Source: Eucommia ulmoides (lineage: Eukaryota; Streptophyta; Magnoliopsida; Garryales; Eucommiaceae). From it: DNA of 64,000 bases. This document shows positions 1-11,300 of the stretch, piece by piece. Below the pieces are notes generated by a model. That model was given only the letters and a program-made list of their open reading frames with translations, had not been told where the DNA came from and searched no databases. The DNA is taken from positions 16,364,410-16,428,409 of the forward strand of contig CM028329.1 in NCBI GenBank assembly GCA_016647705.1, in the 5' to 3' direction. Both the position numbers and the translations under genes were made by a program. Each line of letters opens with the position of its first letter. The stretch's first letter is position 1.

Positions 1-430
1 CGCTGAATCGACGGAACCATGCACGAGGAGACTGCTTAAGTCCATAGAGGGATTTTCGGAGTCAACAAACTTTGCCTTAATACTCCCCCTAAGACCGAAA
101 TCCCGATGGAGGCTCCGTATAGATAGTCTCAGTCAGGGCACCATTAAGGAATGCATTCTTGACATCCAACTGGTGCAGAGGCCAAGAATGAGATGCAGCC
201 AACGAAATAAGAAATCGGACAGTAGTCAATTTAGCAACCGGGGCAAAGGTGGCACCGAAGTCTTTGCCCGGGATTTGTGTGTAGCCCTTAGCAACAATCC
301 GGGCTTTGTACCGATCAATCGAACCATCAGCTAGGTATTTCACACTAAAGACCCACTTACAACCAACCGGCCGTTCACCAGCCGGCAAATCAACCAAGTC
401 CCATGTTTGATTCCGTTGTAGGGCATCCAT
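1..430 (-). pseudogene. copia reverse transcriptase, N-terminal part
   Basis: Translation from 430 downwards gives the classic copia RT start: a W-D-L-V block, GCKWVFSVKY, YKARIVAKGYTQ, then PLHQLDVKNAFLNG, which includes the first catalytic aspartate. The open frame stops near position 89 (after PPSGF). Leftwards the sequence still resembles copia RT but is out of frame, and the YVDD box is not reached before the window edge. It is a continuation of the polyprotein whose integrase lies at 452-1633. Confidence 0.88.
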
Positions 431-451
431 CTCTGCTTGGATAACGACAAC

Positions 452-1633
452 TCACTGTGGATTCTGGAGGGCCTCATGAACATAGCGAGGAATGACAACC
501 GAATCAATTTGTCCAAAGAAGGATTTATATTGATCTGAGAGACCCTGAAAAGACAAATACTTGGAAATCGGATAATTAGTAAAACACAAAAGAAGGTAGC
601 GGGATGGTGGGTGACGTTCCCAAGTCGGGTAACGGCAGGGAACAGGGTTAAAGATAATGGGAGAGAAAGATATACCTGAGTTCGGAGAAGATGTCGGTAG
701 GGGATGTGAGACACGTGGACGACGAGAGTAGACTCGTAAGGGGGTGGGTGAAGTATCCGGTGGTGGATGTGATGTGGGCGGGGAAGATATATCTAAGACA
801 GGAATAGGACGCGGAAGTGGAGTATGATCCCCAGTAGTGGGTGCCTGAATAGGTGGAAAAAATACAATACCAAAAAAATAGGGTATAGTCTCGAGGAACG
901 TAACATCGAGAGAGTGGTAAGTACTGTAGGTAACTGGATCGTAGCACCTATATCCTTTTGACATGGAAGAATAGCCGAGAAAAACACACCGGATAGATTT
1001 ATTATCTAACTTAGTGCGAGTAGGGCTCTGATTCTAGACAAAACACGTACAACCAAAGACACGGGGTAAGATAGGAAAAAGGGTGCTAGTGGGTTGCAAT
1101 ATATGAAAGGGGGTTTTACCAGTAAGGACACGGCTCGGGGTGCGATTAATGAGATAGGCAGCAGTAAGAACAGCCGTGTGCCAAAAAGATTTGGGAACAT
1201 TCATTCCACGCAAAAGACAACAGACGACAGACATGATATGACGGTTCTTACGTTCCGCCACACCATTCTGCTCAGGGGTGTAGGGGCAGGTAAGTTGCTG
1301 AAGGATACCTTGCTTATTAAGCTCAGCTCGAAATTCATCGGATAAGTATTCTCGGCCATTATCAAACCTCATATTGCACACAATAGTTTTATATTGGATT
1401 TTTATCATTTGAAGGAAGTGGGTAAAGTGAGTGTAAACCTCGGATTTGTGCTTCATCAAATAAACCCAAGTACACCGACTATAATCATCTATGAAGGTGA
1501 CATAGTAGCGGTGTTTGGAAATGGCTGTAACAGGAGAGGGTCCCCAAATATCAGAATGGATAAGATCAAATGCTTGGGGGGGCACGGTGCATGCGAGGAA
1601 TATAAGAGGTACGTGTGTATTTAGACAATTCAC
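452..1633 (-). pseudogene. copia integrase core and integrase-RT linker
   Basis: Residues encoded from 1633 downwards show the rve integrase core: HSDIWGPSP and FIDDYSRCTWVYLMK (catalytic Asp), DNGREYLSDEF (second Asp), and TPEQNGVAERKNRHIM (catalytic Glu). This is followed by the conserved WHTAVLTAAYLINRTPS stretch and the FGCTCFV motif. A stop follows FGCTCFV (about 1034). The frame then resumes with SIRCVFLGYSSMSKGYRCY and a proline/serine-rich linker to about 452. The D,D,E residues are present, but the stops make it non-functional. The region upstream (1634-1688) is out of frame with the GAG-pre-integrase block. Confidence 0.9.
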
Positions 1634-1688
1634 AAACTACACATTGAAATTTAAAGTCTTTGCAAACTTTATTAAGAGACGGAAACAA

Positions 1689-2401
1689 CTAACACAAATA
1701 CTGAAAGTTTGCATGTCCTAAACGAGCATGCCACAAGTTTAAACTTTTAAAAGAACACATAGAGGAATCAAAAACAGGTAGTACAGAAGCTTGCATACTA
1801 AAAGGTGGAACAGGTGGAGGTGGAGGGTTACCAAAGTAGTAGAAGCCATCGCGTTCATATCCCCTGCCAAAAATCTTCCTCGTAGTCAGGTCCTGCAAGA
1901 GGCAATGATCAGGTAAGAACACAACAGCACAGTTAAGATTTTTTGCAAGACAACTAACGAATAGAAGATTATAGGAAAATTTAGGAACATAATAAACAGA
2001 GTGAAGAGTGATATCAGGGACAAGCAGGGATTTCCCTAACAACGAATAGGGATAGAGGTACCATCGGCAATGCATACAGACTTGTTAATAGGTGACACAA
2101 GGGAGGTGATGGTAGAAATCTCACCAGTCATGTGATTGTTAGCCCCGGAATCCAGAATCCAAGTAAGGCGGCCAGACTTACCATGAAGCACAGTAGGAGT
2201 ACCGGAGGCAAGAGCAGCCATAGGACCAGAAGACGATACCAAAGTGGTTAACTGAGCCTGAAGTTGGGCAAGTTGGGCCTGGACGTGGAAAATATCCAGC
2301 GAAGCTGATGGAGAATTTTCTGAACCAGAGACAATATCGGCAATAACACCAGTACGTGGGCCTCCTCTTCCTTTCCGCCCTCCTAAGTTTCGGGGTTTCA
2401 A
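1689..2401 (-). pseudogene. copia protease and GAG-pre-integrase domain
   Basis: Downwards from 2401 are a basic Gly/Arg-rich tail, a Q-rich stretch and then the aspartic protease motif WILDSGANNHMTG with an intact D-S-G triad, followed by IADGTSIPI. The frame breaks near 2040. It resumes as a GAG-pre-integrase block ending LNLWHARLGHANFQ, with a PPPPPVPP insertion just before it. The typical downstream CxxC of the HHCC zinc region is not recovered in frame. Order and spacing match a copia polyprotein. Confidence 0.85.
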
Positions 2402-3302
2402 TTCAGGATGAAGATTGTAACAACGATCAATGGTGTGACCAGGCTTTCGGTAGTGCTGACATTATGGCCTCGTGCCTGATGGGCGAGGACCAGAGGGGGC
2501 CGAAAAGGCCATCTGCGAACCAGAAGGAGCCGGAAAAGCCATCTGCTCAGGGACTAAGGGAGGGACTTCAGGTGGGAGAAAGAGCCGACGTTTGGAATCA
2601 TTGTCAACAGTAGGGAATGCATTGTATAGATCCGGCATCGGTGATGTGTTCAAAATCTGAGTGCGAAGATTCTCGTACTCTGGATTTAAACCCATCAAGA
2701 AATTGTATGTGTGTCAATGATCCTGGCGCTTGGCTTCGATCTTAGCAGCATCTTCAGGGAATTCACTCAGAGGTTCATACTGCGCAAGTTCTTCCCACCG
2801 AGATTGAAGGTAACCAAAGTAATCTGCAACTAAAAGTCCCAAGGATGCCTGGGAGGCGTGGGAAATCTCACAGTAGAGCTCAAAAATCCGTGATTCATTG
2901 CGAGAATGAGCATACATCTTCGTAAGAGCAGACCATAATCCACTGACCGTCTTGTGAAACATGAAGATGTTATAGATCCGTTCCTCCATAGAGTTGAAGA
3001 GCCACCCGAGGATGGTACAATTATCAACGTCCCATTGAGCAAACTTGGGATTGTTGATATCTGGCTTTGGCTCAGTGCCGTTGAGCCATCCGGTCTTACG
3101 TTTTCCACCAAGGTAGAGACGGAGAGAGCGGGACCAGGCAGGGAAATTCGCTCCATTGAATAAGACGGTGGTAACACGTTGGACCGTGGCCTCAGGGGCA
3201 CGAGTAGAATCCAAGCGGGGGGATAACTGTAGAGCATGAGCGGTCCGAGATGGGACGTCACCTTCTCTTCCGAATACCGTGAATACAGATGTGATGAGTC
3301 CA
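2402..3302 (-). pseudogene. copia gag (UBN2-type capsid) with damaged zinc knuckle
   Basis: The ATG at 3302-3300 is followed by a short N-terminus, then a frame change near 3262 leads into the capsid: VLFNGANFPAWSRSLRLYL, GWLNG, WDVDNCTILGWLFNSM, and an ISHASQASLGLLVADYF helix region. A TGA stop follows KRQDH at about 2714 (CGA to TGA is the simplest change), and the frame continues as HTYNFLMGL. The nucleocapsid knuckle near 2415-2460 reads CQHYRKPGHTIDRC, so the second Cys of CX2CX4HX4C is Tyr, and a TAA sits just before it. Multiple independent lesions point to an old copy. Confidence 0.85.
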
Positions 3303-3599
3303 TAGCAATGAAATACACAGACAAAATGCTACGGAAGACTGATCTGGATCCGAAGAGAGAAGGCACAATTTGAGAAGCGAACTTGAGACAGAGTTACCCA
3401 ATCATTCAGGAAATCAAAGAGGCAGCCATGTATTTAGAACAGTCGGAATACCAACAACTGGAGAACAATCCGCAATTGGCAGCAGGGGCAGAAGCGAGAT
3501 GGCTGCCTGCAATGATGTCGGACTAATGGATGCAGGGTCTGGCCGCAAGCAGAGTATAAGGAGCAATGGACTTGTTTGCTCGAGATGGGGTACAGAGAT

Positions 3600-3760
3600 G
3601 TGTGGTTCGCGAAATCGCAGTTGGGGGTCGCGAAGATCGTGGGTCGCGAAATCGCAGCAGGTGGTTCGCGAAATCGCAGCTGGTGGTTCGCGAAATCACA
3701 GCTGGGGGTCGCGAAGATCGTGGGTCGCGAAATCGCAGCTGGTGGTTCGCGAAGATGGCG
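3600..3760. repeat. tandem repeats rich in TCGCGA in the copia leader
   Basis: Between the gag start and the primer-binding site lies a run of about 20-bp units resembling GGTTCGCGAAATCGCAGCTG, alternating with GGGTCGCGAAGATCGTG, in a two-level tandem array. It is followed by a looser duplicated segment (about 3810-3870 and 3950-4010) containing GGTTGCGGTGGTG and GGCTAGGGTTTCG. The array is GC- and CpG-rich, unlike the AT-rich surroundings. Confidence 0.85.
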
Positions 3761-4084
3761 AGGTCGGTGGCGAACTGATTTGGCTTCGGGCGAAGTTGGT
3801 TGCGATCAGTTCGAAGGGTTTAGGGTTGCGGTGGTGACTGGTTTTGCAAGCTAGGGTTTCGGTGGCGGTTTCGGTGGCGAGGCTGAGATGCATAGGGTGA
3901 GGGTTTGTCCAGCGACGGCAAGCTAGGGTTTCGGTGGGTTGGTTGCGATAGGTTCGAAGGGTTAAGGTTGCGGTGGTGGCTGGTTTTGCAGGCTAGGGTT
4001 TCGTGATTGGAGGCAGCGGTGGCGGCTTGGTAGTGGTAAACAGTGAAGTCAACGGCTTTTAGGGTTTGGAGAAAAAAAAATATT

Positions 4085-4098
4085 GGCTCTAGATACCA
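4085..4098 (-). other. copia primer-binding site (initiator Met tRNA type)
   Basis: The minus strand reads TGGTATCTAGAGCC directly downstream of the 5' LTR. This resembles the TGGTATCAGAGC primer-binding site used by most plant copia elements, complementary to the 3' end of initiator Met tRNA. Confidence 0.75.
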
Positions 4099-4290
4099 TA
4101 AAGGATATAGGGAAAGAAGAAAATTATATTGATAATTTTGTACATTCAGAATGAGTCTTATTCTTCTAATTATATAGTCACAGGAGCAGACTAAATTAGG
4201 AAGAATATTATTGAAATAAATGGGTTTAATAAAGCCCTACAATAAAGATACCAAAAATATAAATTAACGCATAAATATAATATTTCAACA
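4099..4290 (-). repeat. 5' LTR of the first copia element
   Basis: It lies between the primer-binding site and the 5' terminus TGTTGAAATATTA at 4290 (minus strand), about 190 bp. The 3' LTR terminus appears mutated (it ends TTTA rather than CA). The partner LTR is outside the window. Confidence 0.65.
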
Positions 4291-5381
4291 CTTTATGTTC
4301 CGTCCACATATTTCGACAGAGGTTAAGGACAGAGTCCAACACCTCTGGAATTTTCAGGAAGGGAATGGGCAGTGATTATGGATATATGGGACCCGAAGAG
4401 AACCATTTTCAAAGACCTTATCCCAACACTTCGTAATCAATGTGAAGCGTAGAGAGCAAAATTGTTAAACAAGACAAATCAGGGCAATTGTATGTGTGGA
4501 TGAGGAGGAGATTCAAGTAGCAAGAAAGCTCTCCCCGTTTTGCGGCAACTAATAGGATTCCAGTTTGGTTTTATGTAGTTTGTGTTTTCTGGAAGTTGTC
4601 TGTGAGTTCTTTTTGTTTTGGTAATAGGGCTTGCGTTACTGCATTTCTTTTGGAACCCTCTTTTGTTCTTTGCCTTTTGGTTTTAATGCAGGTGTCTTTG
4701 TTTATCTCAAAAAAAATGTACAAAGAAAAACATAAAATCCATATTTTAGGGGTGTAAAGTGACCAATCTCAACCTGCAATTGCAAAATTGTATTCGACTC
4801 GGTTGCAAAAAAATTGTTTCTGGAATAAATCTAAAATTGTTGTTCTCCACACTGGCAGGAGTACACCATTTCATAGAACATTATATTTCAAATCTTCCAT
4901 TTTAGAAAACTTCCGTTTTAGAAAACTTCAATAAAATCATAGGCATCGCAGTAGAGTGCAGATGAGCGTTGTGAGCACCATCGGAAATTCCTTTCTGAAA
5001 GTCCAAATTCATGATCAGTCAATTTGACCGTTTGAAATCTCCTGGCTAAATCAAACTGGCATTCGAGAGTTCTACAAGCATCACAAAATAACACATAAAT
5101 ACCAAAAGCACAATAATGCTTTGGAGGAGATGAGAGGTCTATGCAGTAAATCATATTGGTAGAGACAAAGCAAACAGAATAGATTACAAAACAAACAGTA
5201 AATGTTTGACACTGTGCGACCAAGTATGAAGTTTATCGGATATATGTCGTACACAACTGAAACAACAATTTGCTGAGCATATATACCATTACGGGTCAGG
5301 TACCCTAACAGTAACACAACATTAGCATACTGGAAAACCTAGAGAATTTCAACAGCTAAATTAGAATTTTCAACAGCTAAG
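4291..5381. other. intergenic/3' flank of the MBD gene
   Basis: No coding sequence is recognised. It must contain the 3' UTR of the minus-strand MBD gene, which starts just below 5382, but no poly(A) signal could be pinned down. The part at about 4290-4700 has the look of a decayed transposon fragment that could not be assigned. Confidence 0.4.
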
Positions 5382-8300
5382 TCAACATGCACCTAGCTCA
5401 TGTGATTTTCCGGCTTCTTGGTCCTCTTTTGGCTCATTGCTTTCTAGTTTAGCTTCTTCTATGCCAGTCATTTTCTCAGCTGGACTCTCCTGATGAACCT
5501 GGTCCTCTCTGTCATCGTCAACCTCATTTACAGCTTCTGCATCTTTTGTAATTTCTTGATCTTGCTCAGAAGGTGCAATCTCATTCGGAGCACCTAAATT
5601 TAGCTGCTGCCTGTCGGAAGACCCACCCAAATTGTTAATATCTTTGGTTTCTGGAGCTGACAGTAATTTGTTCCCATCATCTTCTTCCTTAGCATTGGAG
5701 GTCTTGATGTTGCCATCTTCATCATCAGGTTTATCCACATTTATTTTATCAACATCTTCCTCAACATTATTTTTGTCTGCAGGAGCTTCTTCCTCTGCAG
5801 TCATCTTTCCTTTTTCAGTTGTCTCCTCCATATTATTATCTTTACCAGCAAGAGGAGCTTCCTCATCAATCACCTCTCCTTCGACACTCTCCTCACCCTC
5901 GTCTGTGCCTCCAGCAGCAGCAACATCAGCATGCTCCTTGGTTTCTTCTGTGGCAGCAGTTTCATTTTCGGCTGTCTCACCTTGTCCACCATCATCATCA
6001 TCCTTTGCATTCTTTGAACTCGATCTCTTTTGCTTTTTCTTGGGAGTCTCACTTTCTGGCTCAGGCTCTGTTGCCTTGGATTTCTCACTTAATCTTGCTG
6101 AACGCCTTGGAGTGTCACCTACATCCAGGAGTTTAACTCATTATGTAAATCTCGTCTTTTATTAACAAATCAAAACAAAATATAAATAAATAAATAAATA
6201 AGTATTTCATTTTGCTAATTAAGGGAATTCATTTTTTATTGGTTCAAAGCCACACATACAAACAGGGTAGATGAGGGATTATACCTGTTCCCCAATCAAA
6301 TTCTGAGGCTGAATGGCCACCAGGGTGAGACTTAAGATACTGGTCTAGTTGTCTCTTATTCTTGATCTCCTCGCCAGTAGGCGATATGAAGACTATTTCA
6401 TTTCTTTTAGGGGTTCCACCTTTTTTGGGAGTGAACTGCACATGGGAAGAAGAGTAATAATAACAAAGAAAATCAGGAAGGACACTGACACCTGATTCCA
6501 AGTTGAAGAAAGAATCTGTGCGTATGAAATAATATTATATATATGTGCGCAAAAGGAGGGAAAGCCTTCGGTACAATGGTAAAATTGTTCCATGGTGACC
6601 TGGAGGTCCCATGTTCAAATCTTGGAAATAGACTTTGTACACAAGGGTAAAGCGTACATCAGACCCTCCCCAGAACCCACAATAGTGGGAGCTTTTGTGC
6701 CCTGGCTACCCTTTTATATATATGTGGAAAAAAAAATTGTAATACACAAAGAACATATAAAAATAAATAAAAATAAAAAATAAAATAAAATTACTTCCAT
6801 AAACATAGGCTAGCTTATTTTGTTCGTACAACCACAAAAGAGTAAAGTTGGAGAGGGCTGAAATTGAAGAACCACCACGAAAAAACACAAAGATATGAAA
6901 GTGAAATCACAAGTATCATTTCAATTGGATGATACAACTAATAGAAGGGATGAAATGCAGAATAGAGAAATAAAATAAAATGAAAATGACGTCCATAAGG
7001 CATTAAATAGCTTGAATGAACCCTGTGGAGGGATCTTCTTTTTTCTTTTCTGATCTTTTTTTGTTTTTTGTTTTTTTTTTTTTTTTTTTTTTTTGGGGGG
7101 GGGGGGGGGGAGGGGGGGGGGCACATTAAGGAGGATGCACTCAACCAATGATAAAACAATGAAAAATCAATACTATTATCAGGTTGTCTGCACAGAACGT
7201 TCTCTCTCACATATACAATTTCATTCCACATCGAAGGAGGAGACAGGCGCTACTCACTTCAGATTGGGTTTGTGTTAGTGCAAGATAAACCAAACACAAC
7301 CATAACCCATCCTCAAATTATTTTTGTAGGTGGTTTGCATATGTTGGTGCAAACACAGAGAAAATCCTGCTACTGTACTCATACTGCTTCTATTTTGAGC
7401 CTCACAAAGACATGTTTACTTCATGAAGTCACAATATATGCAAATTGTGAAACAAACCAGTGCAACAAGAAGTCAAAAATAGAGTCAACCAAATTGAATA
7501 TGCACCCATATTCAATTTTGAGCCTCACAAAGACATGTTTGCTCCATGAAATCATAATGTATGCAAATTGCAAAACAAACCAGAGCAACACGAAGCTCAG
7601 TCAAAAATCAAATCACCAAATTGAATATGTACCCATATTTGGTGCACCATTTGGAGAGACCAAACCAAAATTTGTAATTTCAAACCCCTCTGATTTTAAA
7701 AGTTATACCTGTTGTTTGATATCTTCAAACATTGTGCAAAACATGGTTTGGAAAGAACAAACCCCCTCAAAACACACAAATATCCGCAAAGAACAAAGGA
7801 AATAAGCACATGTCGGGAGGAGTATTTCTTTTCTTTTTCGTTTTCTTTTGTTTTTTTTACAGAATTATATTCACTTACAAGTTACAAGCAATTGAAATCT
7901 CTTACGAACTTGAACCAGGAAACAGAAAAGCAAGCAAAGATAAAGTAGACATGGCTATAGAGAGGATATAGAGCTTCAGAGCATCTAATGTTGGCATCAT
8001 TGGCCAGTGAGAATCCAGCATTTAAATTGGTTGAGCACCACACAACAAAATAATAACCATGCTAGTCAGGTTCTACCAATTGTAGTGGTGGATTGTCATT
8101 GACCGGTCATACCACATCAGATTTATCACCGTAACTGTAAGAGACATTTACTGCTGATCAAGTTTCCAGAGAAATCACACCCTAGAGGATTTCAATCCTG
8201 AAAAACCAAAGAACCGAACAGTTCACCAGGGAATAGGCTGCACAGCCCAGCGTGCAAATCAGCAATGAGCTCAACAGGTTGCTCCACTAAAAGGTGCCCT

Positions 8301-11300
8301 GCATTCGCCCAAAAACTCTAGTAGGAACCAAATTTTTCAATACGTCTTACATTCAAAATTTGCCATGTGAAAATAAAACATAGTTTTATTTTTAACGATT
8401 GTGATACATTTTGCAATACACATGGCAATGATTGAATAGAAGTTGTACCAAAAATCTACCAGAGATTTTTTGTTGTATTGGGACTCAATTTCGGGCTGCT
8501 CCACCTTCCTCGGAGAATATTTAACCATGAACTGCAGAGTAATTGTATATATTGAGGAAAAATATGCAATTAACCATTTCTTACAAATTACAATTCCACA
8601 ACATGGTAAGCTATTGTTTCAAAACACAAATTTTGCCAGTCTGGGATCAAGTTGCCTGCTTCTATTTATAAATTTCCATTGGTAAAGGCGAAGTTATCTT
8701 GTGACAATGATACATTGTTATAAGTGTCACTAATGATTCGCTTCTCCAATTAAAATTAAAATTGTATTAAAGAAGCATATAAATTTTCCATGTATAAAAT
8801 ACATATAGACACCTCTAGCCTACCTTGGTTAAATGCATGAAGTGAAAGCAGGGGAGGGGTGGGGGCAGGGAGATTCAAAGATTTGGAGAGCTTAACAATA
8901 GTGTATTTGTTTGGACAAATATGTAATGTATATATATCAGTGAAAAGACTTTTGGTTTGTAATAATATGTTTGCAAATGCAATTTTTTTTTTTTTTTTTT
9001 TTTTTTTTGGTAGACTTATTCCATGTTTTTCCATATAAAAATAATTTTTCTGGCTAAAATATTTGAACAAAAGTTATTTTGAGGTTCAATTATGATAGAA
9101 GAGCGGTGCGTGCAACGTTCAAACTTTTAACATAATACGAGAAAAATTGGTGCAAGATTCCCAGTAAAAACGCAGAATCATGAGTCTAACATGGGAACAT
9201 GGCCATTTTAGAAGGATATTGCAACTACCACATACCCCATTTTAGGACTGAATTCTTACAACGTTTCACATACCAAAATGTTCTGTGTTCCAGGTAAAAT
9301 TACATATGCAGCCTTCCCCTGACCTGATATTCATAGAAGCTGTCCCCTCATTGCCCTCAATGCACAAACTAATTACTTGAAAACAAAATAGGATATATTT
9401 CAAATTTTCTTTTTTTTTTTTTTTTTTTTTTTGTGAACAAAATGTATCTAACCATTTGCAACATAACTTTATCAGTTTACGCACCCTTGTCAAAAGTCAT
9501 TTTGCGATCCCAAATAGTAATTACAAATTGATTTGGAACACAACATTATTTATCATATGCTCTCTAGATTTTCTGTTGCTGCTTAAAAAATATAGTCACA
9601 GTAGCAAGAATATCAACCAGAAAAAGAAAAAAAAAAAAGAAAAAAAAAAACATCAAACCTATGAGTGCATGCGTAGACTGGGAAAAAGAATGCAGTTACT
9701 TATAGGAAAGCTGAAAAACCAAGAGGCACTAGTAAAATCTCAGAACCAATTTACCAAGAGAAAAATTCCAAACACAATTTCCACCTACGCCAGGAAAATA
9801 GAAGAAAGATACATCCATAAATACCACCCAGCAATCTAAAGAACCGGATTAGAGGAGAATTAATACCAGTGAGGCAGCAAAAGAAGATAGGAATGAAAAC
9901 CATTCAATTTCAAAGATTGCACTTTCCACGAAATCATAATCAAGATGCAGCAATGAAGGATTCTACGTTAGATTTGGCGTAGATTCAAGAATTTCCAAGG
10001 AGAAAAAGTCTTCGAACAAGGTAGTTTATTCAAAAAAGGGCCAGTACAAATCTATACCAGAAATTTACTTGTCGAACTCCAATTCTCATGGCCGTCAAAA
10101 AGCAGAATTGTGATATGTCAAAACAGACCAAAGTGCAGATCATAAAACTCACAGTAATCATTAAAAAGAATGTAGAATCAGACCTAAAGAATAATCTTAA
10201 AATGATCAATTATACCAGAAATTTACTTGTGGAACTCCAATTCTCATGGCCGTCAAAAAGCAGAATTGTGATATATCAAAATAGACCAAAGTGCAGATCA
10301 TAAAACTCACAGTAATCATTAAAAAGAATGTAGAATCAGACCTCAAGAATAATCTTAAAATGATCAATCCCCATGAATAAATAAAACAAACAAACAAAAA
10401 AATCACCATATTCACCTATAGCAGTGATGTACGCACCTCCCTCCTATCCTACCAAATATTTGAAAAGAAGAAAAAGAAAGAATAATATCTTGTATTGCAG
10501 CTTTATTGTTGGCATTCTGAATTAGAATAATTGTTCTAGTTAAGCAAGTATTATTCATAGATAAATTGTCACTAGTCCTCAAACAATTATACAAATGCAG
10601 GTTTTACACATCACCGTGAACTCTTATTAATTCACCAACTCATGCTCTCTTTGCTATGTCCCTTTTTCCTTCCTGGGATGCAGACCCTATAAGAATGTTT
10701 GGTAGGATGCAGCGCTATAAAAAGTGAAGACGTAAAGCGAGGTAATATTATTAGCATCACGCTTGCATAAGCCCCACAAATTTTGCTTCTGTCATTCTGT
10801 GATACTTCTATTGTTTTTGCATATATAAAGTAAAAGCAGAACATTTAATTAAATCTTATTAGCAATTATTGGATTGTAAAGAAAAGCAACATGCACTCTA
10901 GAAATGTACAGAGAGTACCCCCAAAACACAATAGGACACTTGAACCCCAACATACGCCCCAAGGCATTTTTGGTATGCCTCTGCCATGGGGAGCACCTTG
11001 GGCAGGCCCCATGAAGGCCTTTCGCAGAACCTGTGTGAAGCTTGCCAGTTATTGGATATGTTACAAGATATCACTTTTCAACAGAAATTTAACCAAAATT
11101 CCTGCAATGCTTAAAATAATTACATTGCAGTCATGCAATTAAGATTCTCTAGTTCAAACTTCTTTACAGAAACTTGCCTCTGAGGTCTTATAAATGCAAA
11201 CAATTCGAAAAATAACAAAGTATTTCAATTTGAACTACTATTTCTAAATTTATAATTTCATTTATTGCTACTACTCCAGTAGATGCGTCCCAAATTAGGT

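Larger units (their letters stand above)
1..4290 (-). mobile_element. Ty1/copia LTR retrotransposon, 5' portion, degenerate
   Basis: Read on the minus strand, the order is 5' LTR (about 4290-4099), primer-binding site (4098-4085), repeat-rich leader, gag, protease, integrase and the start of reverse transcriptase. The rest of RT, RNase H and the 3' LTR would lie left of position 1. The order protease-integrase-RT is diagnostic of copia rather than gypsy. The LTR begins TGTTGAAATATTATATTTATG, typical of plant copia LTRs. The coding region holds several stops and at least one frameshift, so it is inactive. It lies about 1.1 kb beyond the 3' end of the MBD gene and on the same strand. The target duplication cannot be checked because the other end is absent. 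Confidence 0.9.

Noticed and set aside
3370..3854. Plus-strand Arg/Ser/Gly-rich repetitive proteins over the copia leader
   Set aside because: They arise from the TCGCGA tandem array read in all frames; no start context or conserved domain.
5819..6136. Plus-strand His/Leu/Ser-rich frames over MBD exon 3
   Set aside because: Antisense shadows of the acidic, repetitive tail of the MBD protein.
6244..6501. Single-exon reading of the MBD exon 2 frame
   Set aside because: The ends of that frame are intron sequence; a canonical acceptor at 6436 and donor at 6284 restore the conserved domain.
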